A stretch of 64,000 nucleotides of DNA from JBNKWA01 sp050299555. Lineage in GTDB: Bacteria > Pseudomonadota > Alphaproteobacteria > Rhodobacterales > Rhodobacteraceae. The first letter of the stretch is position 1, and every line of letters begins with the position of its first letter. Below the pieces are notes generated by a model. That model was not told the origin of the DNA. It searched no databases and saw only the letters and a list, made by a program, of their open reading frames with translations. Both the position numbers and the translations under genes were made by a program. The stretch is taken from NCBI GenBank assembly GCA_050299555.1, contig JBNKWA010000019.1:1-64000 (forward strand). The letters run 5' to 3'. Of the stretch, positions 41,544 to 50,753 are shown in pieces.

Positions 41544-42520
41544 GTTTTCGAAGCAAGCCGGCCCAGGGCCCAGGTGGCGGCGTCCGCCACTGCCGGGTCG
41601 GCGTCAGAGGCAAGCGCGGCCGCAGCCGGCCGCAGGGCCGGATCAGCGGAATTGCCGATGGCGTAAAGGACGTTGCGCACCAGCCGGTTGCGGCCGATGC
41701 GCTTGATCGGCGAGCCGGAGAACACCTGCCTGAAGCCGGCATCGTCGAGCGCCGCAAGCTCGGACAGCCGTGGCCGCTGCAGTTCGGCCCGGGCCCAGTA
41801 GGCATTCTGCCGCGCGGTGCGGGCGAACTTGTTCCACGGGCAGACGGCAAGGCAGTCGTCGCAGCCATAGATGCGGTTGCCCAGCGCCGGGCGCAGCGCC
41901 TCTGGCACCGGGCCGCGATGCTCGATGGTCAGATAGCTGATGCAGCGGCGGGCATCGAGCCGGTAGGGCGCGGGGAAGGCATCGGTGGGGCAGATGTCGA
42001 GGCAGCGCCGGCACGAGCCGCAATGGTCGCGGCCGGGCTCGTCCACCGGCAGCGCCACGGTGGTGAAGACGGCACCGAGGAAGAAGAAATTGCCGAGTTC
42101 CCGTGACAAGAGGTTGGTGTGCTTTCCCTGCCAGCCGAGCCCCGCCGCCGCCGCCAGCGGCTTTTCCATCACCGGCGCGGTGTCGACGAAGACCTTGATC
42201 TCGCCCCCCGCCTTCTCGATCAGCCAGCGGCCCAGCCGCTTGAGCCGCGCCTTGACCACGTCGTGATAATCGCGATTGCGGGCATAGACGCTGATTGTGG
42301 CGCGGTCGGCCTCGGCCAGGGTCGCCAGCGGGTCGTCGGGCGGCGTGTAGTCATCGGCCAGCATCACCACGCTTCGCGCCGCCGGCCAGAGACTGGCGGG
42401 ATCACCGCGCCAGTGTGACCGCTCGGCGAGCCAGCCCATCTGGCCGTGCTGCCCGGCATCCAGGAAGGCCGCCAGCCGCCCGGCTGCCTGAGGGATCGCA
42501 TCGGGCTTGCAGACCCCCAT
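41540..42520 (-). CDS. queG: epoxyqueuosine reductase QueG (N-terminus uncertain)
   Basis: The product is 326 aa from the first in-frame ATG. It has two 4Fe-4S motifs (CGSCRRCLDICP and CDDCLAVCP) plus the cobalamin-binding region and a C-terminal HEAT-like tail. QueG reduces epoxyqueuosine to queuosine at the tRNA wobble position. Family members carry ~20 more N-terminal residues. These are readable upstream (AELKRALAIQARADGFAA), but no ATG, GTG or TTG opens that stretch. The true start may be a rare codon such as ATT inside the preceding gene. Confidence 0.93.
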   Translation of the reverse strand: MGVCKPDAIPQAAGRLAAFLDAGQHGQMGWLAERSHWRGDPASLWPAARSVVMLADDYTPPDDPLATLAEADRATISVYARNRDYHDVVKARLKRLGRWLIEKAGGEIKVFVDTAPVMEKPLAAAAGLGWQGKHTNLLSRELGNFFFLGAVFTTVALPVDEPGRDHCGSCRRCLDICPTDAFPAPYRLDARRCISYLTIEHRGPVPEALRPALGNRIYGCDDCLAVCPWNKFARTARQNAYWARAELQRPRLSELAALDDAGFRQVFSGSPIKRIGRNRLVRNVLYAIGNSADPALRPAAAALASDADPAVADAATWALGRLASKT

Positions 42521-42564
42521 GGCGGCGAACCCGTCGGCCCGGGCCTGGATCGCCAGCGCCCGCT

Positions 42565-43419
42565 TCAGCTCTGCCGGGGAAACAGGAATGACTTCACCCA
42601 GGCGATCAGTGCCGAGGGGCCGGTGCCGATGGTCTCGCGCGCGCCGAGCCGCCGCGCCTCGGCACCGGACCGTTCCACGGCGCGTCGGCTGGCATAGATC
42701 ACCGCCGGCACCGCGACGCCCTGCAGCTTCATCTGGCTGAGCAGTGTCAGGCCGGCCTCGCGCTCGTCGGCCCGGCCCATGTCCGAGATCACCAGGTCGT
42801 AGTGGCCGGCTGCGAGTTTGCGCATGGCGGTCTCGGTATCCAGCGCAACGTCGATCTCGGCGCCCAGGCGGCCCAGCACGCCGGCCGGCCCGATGTTGTT
42901 CTCAGGTACGTCGTCGACCCAGAGGATGCGCTTTTTCGCCGCCGTGTCAGGTGGTGCGCCGGGGGCCCCCGACGGCTCCGTGTCGGCATCGCTGCCGGGG
43001 CGGCGGTTCCCCCCCGCCTCGATCAGCGCATCCGATGTGGCGCGCTGGCTGGAGAGATCGGCCCGCATTTCCTGCAGCGTCTTCTCGGTTTCGGTGCGGG
43101 CACGGTCGACCTCGGCCGCCAGTTCGCGGGCATGGGTGTCGAGAAGCTTGCGCAGCTCGCTGTCGTAGACGGCCTTGGCGCTTTCGCGCACATCCTTGAG
43201 GGTCTTCCAGCCGACAAAGCCGATCAGGGCGCCGATCACCACCACCGCCAGACCAACCACCTTGAGGGTCATGGAGTAGAGCGATTCCAGGTAGGTCCGG
43301 TGAGCGGCAGCGTCGGCCTGCAGGGCGTCGATCACCTTCATCGCCTCGGCCATGTCCTGACCCAGCGCGGCAGTCGCCGCGGCCAACACAACCACCGACA
43401 TGAGTATCGTCTTGCGCAC
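42565..43419 (-). CDS. membrane-tethered receiver-domain protein
   Basis: The product is 284 aa. A signal-like N-terminus (ILMSVVVLAAATAALG) is followed by a short exported segment, a membrane helix (about 52-72, LKVVGLAVVVIGALIGFVGW), and a charged coiled coil (75-130). After a flexible linker comes a receiver-like domain from ~164, with the acidic pair D169/D170 in ILWVDDVPENN and the probable phospho-Asp213 in DLVISDMGR. No output domain follows. The histidine kinase partner is not in the window. Confidence 0.82.
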   Translation of the reverse strand: MRKTILMSVVVLAAATAALGQDMAEAMKVIDALQADAAAHRTYLESLYSMTLKVVGLAVVVIGALIGFVGWKTLKDVRESAKAVYDSELRKLLDTHARELAAEVDRARTETEKTLQEMRADLSSQRATSDALIEAGGNRRPGSDADTEPSGAPGAPPDTAAKKRILWVDDVPENNIGPAGVLGRLGAEIDVALDTETAMRKLAAGHYDLVISDMGRADEREAGLTLLSQMKLQGVAVPAVIYASRRAVERSGAEARRLGARETIGTGPSALIAWVKSFLFPRQS

Positions 43420-43517
43420 CGTGCTCCTCCGGCGCGCAGACTAGCGTGTGTTTCGGGCGGCAGGAACGACGAACTTTCCGGACCGCCGGGATCAACGGGT
43501 TCTTGCGCCGGGAAGTT

Positions 43518-43552
43518 GGAAACGCCTCTCCGGGGTGAGGAGAGGCGTTTCC
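43518..43552 (-). terminator. 14-bp hairpin downstream of the nadR-like gene
   Basis: GGAAACGCCTCTCC (43518-43531) pairs perfectly with GGAGAGGCGTTTCC (43539-43552), with a 7-nt loop. It lies between the end of the nadR-like gene and the receiver gene, both on the minus strand. No U-tract is present, but the stem is long enough to be a strong 3' end or attenuator. Confidence 0.65.
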
Positions 43553-43653
43553 GGAAACTCAGACCCGAGGTCTGATTTGCAAGCAGAACCCAAATGGTGG
43601 GCAGGTGGACGTTATTGCCGAAATGGTTACCACACCGTTACCGGGGCGACCGT

Positions 43654-44643
43654 TCAATCCGCGTCGGGGTCGGTCTCATGAGGACAGGCACCGGGTCGCA
43701 GCATTGCTTCGGCAATCTCTGCGGCCCTCGCTTCTCGGTGCGTGAAATCTCCGTCGACGAGCGTGTAGGAGGCACCGAACTGCTCGAGCTTGGCCCGGAT
43801 CAGTGTGAAGAACTTTTCGCGCATGGCCGGTTCGCCGAAATAGCGGATCGGGTCCGCCTTCCAGGGCGCATCCGGGCCCAGCAGGATGTAGTGGTCCGGC
43901 TGTTCGATCAGAGCCTCCACGGCCTCGACGCTGCGTCCCAGCAGCATCTCGCACCATACTGCGGTCATCAACGGATCGGTGTCCTCGAACACGACCGGGC
44001 CGGCCTGCCGGGCGAGCGCCCTGCGGTGAGCATTGTGGGTTCGCGCGATCTCCACCAACTCCCACGCCCGATAGTCCCCGGCATGGCGAAAACGCTCGTA
44101 GGGGCGGCCGTATTCGGGCACGTGCGGGCCGCCGAAACGGCCGGCAAGCCCCGCAGCGATGGTCGATTTGCCAACGCTTTCGGGGCCGACGATGGTCAGC
44201 CGCTTCTGAAAGTGCCCACGCACGGTCGCCGGCATCAGGGACCAATGCGACGCAGGATCGCCGAGGATGTCGCCATCCGCCGCGATTGCAGCGCGGTTCG
44301 GGTCGAGCACGGTGTGATTGGCACCGATCGACACGGCAAGGTCGCGGGTGCAGGCGTTGGATCCGATGATCCGGTCGACCGAACCAAAGGTCTGGCGCAG
44401 ATAGCGGCCCCAGCCTTCCAGCGACTCCGGTGCGCTGCGATCGTGCGCTGCTGCGAAATGCACGGCTGCGTTCGGCAGCACCGCTTCGATCCATCCCTGG
44501 CGGGTGGAAGCCGCGATGGGGTCGCCGGGACTTGTCGCGACCACAACCGAAAGCCGCTCAACAAGTTCGGATGCGGTTTCGAGAAGGCTCACATGGCCAA
44601 GGTGCAACGGCAGGAAGCGGCCAATCACGACTCCATGGGTCAT
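43654..44643 (-). CDS. nadR: NadR-like bifunctional NMN adenylyltransferase/ribosylnicotinamide kinase
   Basis: The product is 329 aa. The nucleotidyltransferase motif GRFLPLHLGH is at 9-18 and is followed by the ISN-like GSNACTRDLA. The second domain has Walker A GPESVGKST (153-161), then EYGRPYER and FEDTDPLMTAVW. The pair fits NadR without its DNA-binding domain, making NAD from NMN and phosphorylating ribosylnicotinamide. No pnuC transporter lies next to it. Confidence 0.85.
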   Translation of the reverse strand: MTHGVVIGRFLPLHLGHVSLLETASELVERLSVVVATSPGDPIAASTRQGWIEAVLPNAAVHFAAAHDRSAPESLEGWGRYLRQTFGSVDRIIGSNACTRDLAVSIGANHTVLDPNRAAIAADGDILGDPASHWSLMPATVRGHFQKRLTIVGPESVGKSTIAAGLAGRFGGPHVPEYGRPYERFRHAGDYRAWELVEIARTHNAHRRALARQAGPVVFEDTDPLMTAVWCEMLLGRSVEAVEALIEQPDHYILLGPDAPWKADPIRYFGEPAMREKFFTLIRAKLEQFGASYTLVDGDFTHREARAAEIAEAMLRPGACPHETDPDAD

Positions 44644-44807
44644 GACATCGCTATCAATAACAATGCGGGGCGATGCAAACCCGCATACAGACGAGTGGGG
44701 GACATCACTGGCTCAAATCGATCTCTGCAAGTGGGCACAACCTTGACTGCGATCATCTATCGTAGCCGGACCCTAATAAAGGTCGAGCAGGCACCGGATG
44801 ACAATTT

Positions 44808-45677
<870 letters not shown>

Positions 45678-45768
45678 GCCTTTGCCTCCGCCCGTCGCTG
45701 CCGGCGGGATGCTGCACCGGCGGACCGCCGGTGGCAATGCAAGGCCGCAAGGGGACGCTGCCGCCGGG

Positions 45769-46380
45769 TCAGCTTTCCCCCGGCCGCAGGAGCTCGAACA
45801 CCTCGGTGATGCGGGCGTAGTCGCGATAGCCGAGCCGGGTCAGCGGCTGGTAGGTGGTGATGTCGAAGCGGCCGTCGACGAGGCAGTCGTCACGCAGGTG
45901 GATGCCGGTGACCTCGCCGAAAGCCGCGAGATTGGCCTCGCCGGGCAGGTGGACGATCTGGGTCAGCCTGCATTCCAGCGCCGCCGGGGCGCCGGCCACC
46001 CGGGAGCAGGCGATGGTCCGGCACTCCTCGCGCTCGATGCCGGCCTTGTGGAACTCGTCCACCTCGCGCGGCCACGGCCCCGAGGAGACGTTCATCACCG
46101 CGCGGGCGGCGTATTCCACGATGTTGACGCAGAAGACGCCGGTATCGCGGATGTTGGCCATTGAATCCTTGGTGCCCTCGCGGTCGGGCTTGGCGCTGGT
46201 GGAGGCGAACATCACCTGCGGCGGTACATAGGCCACGGCGTTGAAGAACGAGTATGGGGCAAGATTTTCGGAGCCGTCGGCGCCGCGCGTGGAGATCCAG
46301 CCGATCGGCCGCGGCGTCACCACGGCGTTGAACGGGTTGTGTGGCAGCCCGTGTGGGTCGATGCCGGGGCGATAGAACAT
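45769..46380 (-). CDS. flavin reductase family protein
   Basis: The product is 203 aa. It has the flavin reductase fold and family start PHNPFNAVVTPRPIGWISTR, then LAPYSFFNAVAYVPPQVMFAS and TGVFCVNIV. It binds FMN and likely reduces or uses it. Its partner monooxygenase is unknown. It runs leftward toward mtnP with a 91-bp gap and is divergent from a GNAT gene. Confidence 0.9.
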   Translation of the reverse strand: MFYRPGIDPHGLPHNPFNAVVTPRPIGWISTRGADGSENLAPYSFFNAVAYVPPQVMFASTSAKPDREGTKDSMANIRDTGVFCVNIVEYAARAVMNVSSGPWPREVDEFHKAGIEREECRTIACSRVAGAPAALECRLTQIVHLPGEANLAAFGEVTGIHLRDDCLVDGRFDITTYQPLTRLGYRDYARITEVFELLRPGES

Positions 46381-46561
46381 TGCGGGGCTCCGGTTTTTGC
46401 TTCCGGCTGACCTAGGGGCGTGATAGGCGGAAGTCGAGCCGAAAACCGAGCCATGGGGTGCCGGATATGCGCCGATCCACGCTCCGATGCGGACCTCCGC
46501 GGCCCTGAGGCGCCGCTCCGCCACCCCCTTGCCCTTGCCCATTGCCTGACCAGGCCGGCCG

Positions 46562-47074
46562 ATGTTCCGCATCCACCGCGAGAATCCCGAGGACCTCTAC
46601 GAGGTCGAGTATCTGTACGACCTGTGCTTCGCGCCGGGGCGGACGGCGCTGAGCTCGTACCGGTTGCGCGATGGGGTCGAGCCGGTGGCGGCGCTGTCGC
46701 TGGTGGCGCGCGACGAATATGACCAGATCGCGGGCGCCATCCGCTACTGGCCGATCCGGATCGGCGAGGCGGGCCATGCGGCGCTGCTGCTGGGGCCGGT
46801 GGCAGTGCACCCGACACGGCAGGGCGAGGGGCTGGGGGCGCTGCTGATCCAGGAGAGCCTGGAGCGGGCGGCCGAGGCCGGCTGGACCCGGGTGGTGCTG
46901 GTGGGCGACGAGCCCTATTACCGGCGCTTCGGCTTCACCCGGGCGCTGGGCCGGGCGCTGGACTATCCGCCGCCCACCAACCCCGACCGGCTGCTGGCCC
47001 GGGCGCTGGAAGACGGCGCCTTCGACGGGGTGACGGGCATGGTGCGGCGCTGGAGCGAGACGGACGAAGCCTGA
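46562..47074 (+). CDS. GNAT-family N-acetyltransferase
   Basis: The product is 170 aa. The acetyl-CoA-binding motif is VHPTRQGEGLGALLIQES, with VVLVGDEPYYRRFGFTRA downstream. This pattern is close to the YhbS type. The substrate is unknown. The 181-bp gap upstream is shared with the divergent flavin reductase gene. It runs into a repeat array facing hemH. Confidence 0.9.
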   Translation: MFRIHRENPEDLYEVEYLYDLCFAPGRTALSSYRLRDGVEPVAALSLVARDEYDQIAGAIRYWPIRIGEAGHAALLLGPVAVHPTRQGEGLGALLIQESLERAAEAGWTRVVLVGDEPYYRRFGFTRALGRALDYPPPTNPDRLLARALEDGAFDGVTGMVRRWSETDEA

Positions 47075-47105
47075 TCGGGCCGCGATCAAGTGCGATTCAG
47101 GGGGC

Positions 47106-47630
47106 GTCCCCATGGGGACGCGCCGCAAGCCGCTGATCCGGCTGTGGTTCTGGTGGGGACATCCCGAAGCGGAGGGTGTGGGCGCCGGTGGTGCCCCCTT
47201 CGATCGGCCCCGATCATCTCCGGGCCGCTCCCCGCCCGCCCACCCTCGCGCCCCGGAGGCGACCGGGGCCGATCGAAGGGGGCGTTGCGAACGCGGCGGA
47301 GCGGGTCCGACGGGCGCCTGACCCGGTGTCCCCATGGGGACGGGGGGTCAAGGTGCTGGAATCACGCGGAATCCCGTGGGGACGCTTGTGGGGACGGTTC
47401 TGGATCGCGCCCGGGGCGCTCCCCGCCCACCCACCCTCGCGCCCCGTGCGCGATTGGGGCACCGATTCAGGCGTCCCCATGGGGACGGGGGGTCAAGGTG
47501 TTGGAATTGCACGGAATCGAGTGGGGACGCTGTGGGGACGGCTTGGGGGCCCGGCAGACGCGTCCCCACGGGGACGCATTGTCAACTATCTGATTTTAAA
47601 CGGTAAAAGTGTTAACGCTGGTGGGGACGG
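47106..47630 (+). repeat. modular GTCCCCATGGGGAC repeat array (4 palindromes)
   Basis: Palindromes lie at 47106, 47328, 47473 and 47562 (the last is GTCCCCACGGGGAC). Two full units (47328, 47473) share GGGGGGTCAAGGTG, then GTGGGGACGCT and TGTGGGGAC. Spacers carry a C-rich segment near CCCCGCCCACCCACCCTCGC. The terminal module ends in GGTAAAAGTGTTAACGC and GGTGGGGACGG. It occupies the whole gap between convergent GNAT and hemH genes. No gene was found in 47075-47654. Confidence 0.9.
47193..47283. repeat. perfect 20-bp inverted repeat within the array
   Basis: GCCCCCTTCGATCGGCCCCG (47193-47212) is the exact reverse complement of 47264-47283, with a 51-nt loop. It fills the spacer between the first and second palindromes. 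It would make a very stable hairpin in RNA from either strand. Confidence 0.85.
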
Positions 47631-47654
47631 CGATGCCTGAGCGGGCCGGTGCCG

Positions 47655-48728
47655 TCAGCCCACCCAGCCGGCCAGCTCGCGTTCCACGATGGCGGCCATC
47701 ATGGCGACGTGGTCGTCGGCCTCGTTGAGGCAGGGGATATAGGTGAAGCGTTCGCCGCCGGCATGCTCGAACGCCTCGCGGATCTCGCCCTGGATCTCCT
47801 CCAGCGTCTCGACGCAGTCCGAGGAGAAGGCCGGCGCCATCACCGCGAGGTGCTTCACCCCCTCGCCGGCGAGCCGCGCCACCTCCTCGACCGTGTAGGG
47901 CTGCAGCCATTCCTCGTTGCCGAAGCGGGACTGGAAGGTGATGCGGATCGCCTTCGCATCCCAGCCGAGCCGGTCGCGCAGCAGCCGCGTCGTCGCCTGG
48001 CACTGGCAGTGGTAGGGATCGCCTTCGGCGAGGTAGCGCTGCGGCATCCCGTGATAGGAGGTGACCAGCAGGTCGGGCTGCGAATCGAGCGCCGCATAGG
48101 CGCGGGTGACCGAGTTCGCCAGCGCCTCGATATAGAGCGGGTGGTCGTAATAGGCCGGCGCCGTGCGCATGGCCGGCTGCCATTTCAGCCCCATGAGCGC
48201 CCGGAAGGCCTGGTCGTTGGCGGTGGCGGTCGTGGGCGCGGAATATTGCGGGTAGAGCGGGAAGAACAGCAGCCGCTCGCAGCCCGCCTTGTGCAGCCGC
48301 TCGATCACCGAGGCGGTGGAGGGGTTGCCGTAGCGCATGCAGAAATCGACCGTCACCGCATCGCCGAAGCGGGTCTCGAGCGCGGCGGCGAGCTTGGCGG
48401 TCTGTGCCCTGGTGATGGTCAGCAGCGGGCTTTCGTCGGCTTCGGTATTCCAGATGCCGCGATAGTTGGCGCCCGAGGTGAAGGGGCGCTTGGTCAGGAT
48501 GACCAGCTGCAGCAGCGGCTGCCAGAACCACGGCGAGTAGTCGATCACCCGGCGGTCGGACAGGAACTCGTTCAGGTAGCGGCGCATCGACCAGTAGTCG
48601 GTGGCGTCGGGGGTGCCGAGATTGGCCAGGATCACGCCGACGCGCGCCGCCGGCACCGGCGGGTGGTCGGCCGGGGCAAAGGCCCGCCGGCCGCGCGGGT
48701 GGTCCGATCCTGTGGCGGCGTCATCCAT
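47655..48728 (-). CDS. hemH: ferrochelatase
   Basis: The product is 357 aa. After a poorly conserved ~28-residue start, VGVILANLGTPDATDYWSMRRYLNEFLSD opens the fold. The catalytic His is in LVTSYHGMPQRYLAEGDPY, and the late FQSRFGNEEWLQPYT is typical. It inserts Fe2+ into protoporphyrin IX, the last step of heme synthesis, at the inner face of the membrane. It is transcribed toward the repeat array. Confidence 0.97.
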   Translation of the reverse strand: MDDAATGSDHPRGRRAFAPADHPPVPAARVGVILANLGTPDATDYWSMRRYLNEFLSDRRVIDYSPWFWQPLLQLVILTKRPFTSGANYRGIWNTEADESPLLTITRAQTAKLAAALETRFGDAVTVDFCMRYGNPSTASVIERLHKAGCERLLFFPLYPQYSAPTTATANDQAFRALMGLKWQPAMRTAPAYYDHPLYIEALANSVTRAYAALDSQPDLLVTSYHGMPQRYLAEGDPYHCQCQATTRLLRDRLGWDAKAIRITFQSRFGNEEWLQPYTVEEVARLAGEGVKHLAVMAPAFSSDCVETLEEIQGEIREAFEHAGGERFTYIPCLNEADDHVAMMAAIVERELAGWVG

Positions 48729-48794
48729 GGCCGGGTGGTATAGGCGCCGCCGGCGGGAATGCCAACGGGGATGCCAAGAAGTCAGGCGGGCGCT

Positions 48795-49661
48795 TCAGGC
48801 GGGCGGCCTTGGCACCGGCACGCTGTCGCCGGCATCCTCTTCGGCGGTGCCGAGGGCGTCGGCCAGCCGCGCCCGCGCCGAGCCGGGGCGAAGCGGCTGC
48901 TGCTGGCCCGGGCCGGGGCGCCAGCCGGTGAGCGTCAGGACCTCGACCGTCGCGGGAATGCGGCCGTCGGCGTCGCCGTGGGCCTGGGCATAGATGGCGG
49001 CGGCGCGGCCGAAGAACGCCCGCGGCAGCGGGCGGCGGTGGCGGGCCAGCATGACGTTGGTCTCGCCCATGGCGCGCAGGTCGTGGCAAAGCGCAACCGC
49101 CGAGGCATAGGTAACGGTCAGGGTGTCGGCATCGGCCACCGGCAGGGCAAAGCCGGCCCGCTGCAGGAGCGCGCCGGCGTCGCGGATGTCGGTCATCGGC
49201 GCCACCCGGGGACTGAGGCCGCCGGTCAGCTCGGTCTCGGCCGCGGCCAGTGACTGGCGCAGTTCGGTCAGGCTGCGGCCGCCGAAGAGCGTGGCGATGA
49301 AGAGCCCGTCGGGCCTGAGCGCGCGGTTGGCCTGGATCATCTGCCCGACCGGGTCGTTGGCGTGGTGCAGGCAGAGCGCGTGGATGACGAGGTCATGGGC
49401 GGCGGGCGCCAGGTCGAGGGTGTCGTCGTCGGGCACCAGCCGGGCGCCGGCGAGGCCGAGCTCGCCGGCCCAGAGCGCCGCGAAGGGCCCGATCACCGCC
49501 GGCGCGGTAAACGACCTGTTAACCTCGGCGAGCCTTTCTGAGATGCGGGCCGCAATCTCGCGCTGCAGGAAATCGGCCGGGGCGCGCATGGCGCGGGCGC
49601 GGCGCTGCCGGAGCAGCGGCCGGTCGAAGAGAAGGGCTGGATTGGTGCGGTCATCGGCCAT
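48795..49661 (-). CDS. NDUFAF5/BioC-like SAM methyltransferase-fold protein
   Basis: The product is 288 aa. The start LLFDRPLLRQRRARAMRAP and the later HDLVIHALCLHHANDPVGQMIQANRALRPDGLFIATLFGG are characteristic of the NDUFAF5 branch. In mitochondria this protein acts on complex I subunit NDUFS7 (as an Arg hydroxylase). The Gly-rich SAM loop is weak here. A complex I maturation role is inferred and goes with the NDUFAF7-like gene at 29.8 kb. It is divergent from comF with a 28-bp gap. Confidence 0.82.
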   Translation of the reverse strand: MADDRTNPALLFDRPLLRQRRARAMRAPADFLQREIAARISERLAEVNRSFTAPAVIGPFAALWAGELGLAGARLVPDDDTLDLAPAAHDLVIHALCLHHANDPVGQMIQANRALRPDGLFIATLFGGRSLTELRQSLAAAETELTGGLSPRVAPMTDIRDAGALLQRAGFALPVADADTLTVTYASAVALCHDLRAMGETNVMLARHRRPLPRAFFGRAAAIYAQAHGDADGRIPATVEVLTLTGWRPGPGQQQPLRPGSARARLADALGTAEEDAGDSVPVPRPPA

Positions 49662-49689
49662 GTCGCGGCAAATCTAGGGTGCGAGTGCC

Positions 49690-50454
49690 ATGGAATCCAT
49701 CACGCTTCGGATGAGATCGGCGGGCCGGCGCGGTGCCGCGGCGCTGGTCGATGCCGTCTACCCGCCCCGCTGCGTGGTCTGCGAGACGCGGACCGAGGCC
49801 TCGCACGGGCTGTGCCCCGCCTGCTGGGCCGGGACCGGGTTTATCGCCGGTCTGGCTTGCACCAGATGCGGCCTGGCGCTGCCCGGCGCAACCAGCACCG
49901 CCGAGGGCGAACTTGTGTGCGATGGCTGCATCGCCCATCCGCCGGCCTGGGATCGGGGCCGCTGCGCGGTCAGCTATGAGGGAGGCGGGCGCAAGGCGGT
50001 GCTGGCGCTGAAGCATGGCGACCGGCTGGACCTGGCGCCGGTGCTGGCGGGCTGGCTGAACCGGGTCGGGCCGGCGCTGATCGCCGAGGCCGATATCGTG
50101 GCGCCGGTGCCGCTGTACTGGACGCGGCTGTTCCGGCGCCGCTTCAACCAGTCGGCGGAGATTGCGCGCCATCTGGCGCGGCCGAAGGGGGCGCTGCTGA
50201 TCCCGGGGCTGGTCACCCGGATCCGCAATACCGGCAGCCAGGACGGGCTGAGCCGGGAGGCGCGGCACGCCAACCTGGTCGGGGCGTTTCGCGTCGCGCC
50301 GCGCTGGCGGCCGGCGCTGGCGGGGCGGCGGGTGCTGCTGGTGGACGACGTGATGACCTCGGGCGCGACGCTGTCGGCGGTCGCCTCGGCCTGCCGCGAT
50401 GCCGGCGCGGCTGCGGTGGACGTGCTGGCGGTGGCCCGTGTTGCCATGCACTGA
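49690..50454 (+). CDS. ComF family protein
   Basis: The product is 254 aa. The N-terminal zinc finger has paired Cys (CVVC, CPAC, CTRC, CDGC), and the C-terminus is a phosphoribosyltransferase fold with VLLVDDVMTSGATLSA. ComF/GntX proteins are linked to DNA uptake or repair, but the biochemical role is uncertain. It heads a rightward operon with glutaredoxin, nitrilase and MarR genes. Confidence 0.92.
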   Translation: MESITLRMRSAGRRGAAALVDAVYPPRCVVCETRTEASHGLCPACWAGTGFIAGLACTRCGLALPGATSTAEGELVCDGCIAHPPAWDRGRCAVSYEGGGRKAVLALKHGDRLDLAPVLAGWLNRVGPALIAEADIVAPVPLYWTRLFRRRFNQSAEIARHLARPKGALLIPGLVTRIRNTGSQDGLSREARHANLVGAFRVAPRWRPALAGRRVLLVDDVMTSGATLSAVASACRDAGAAAVDVLAVARVAMH

Positions 50455-50495
50455 GCACGCCCTATAGTGCGGCGGTTCCAGGTGGTGCGAAGGCG

Positions 50496-50753
50496 ATGAA
50501 GTCGGTCACGATCTACACGACCCAGTTCTGCGGCTATTGCCTGGCGGCCAAGCGGCTGCTGGAGGCGAAGTCGGTGGCCTTTGACGAAATCGACGTCGGT
50601 GGCGCGCCGGAACGCCGGGCCGAGATGATGGATCGCGCCGGCGGGCGCCGGACAGTGCCGCAGATCTTCATCGGCGAGACCCATGTGGGCGGCTGCGACG
50701 AGCTTTACGCGCTGGAGCGCGAGGGCCGCCTGGACGGGCTTCTGGCGACATGA
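50496..50753 (+). CDS. grxC: glutaredoxin 3 type
   Basis: The product is 85 aa with active site CGYC (12-15), where the classic form is CPYC. The glutathione site TVPQIFI and GGCDEL are present. It reduces disulfides with glutathione in the cytoplasm. Its stop overlaps the next start (ATGA), coupling it with the nitrilase-family gene. Confidence 0.94.
   Translation: MKSVTIYTTQFCGYCLAAKRLLEAKSVAFDEIDVGGAPERRAEMMDRAGGRRTVPQIFIGETHVGGCDELYALEREGRLDGLLAT

Noticed and set aside
47090..47593. 154-167-codon frames inside the second repeat array
   Set aside because: Same situation as at 21.6 kb. Openness comes from base composition. The only point of note, a shared reading frame in the terminal module, is reported as a weak finding.
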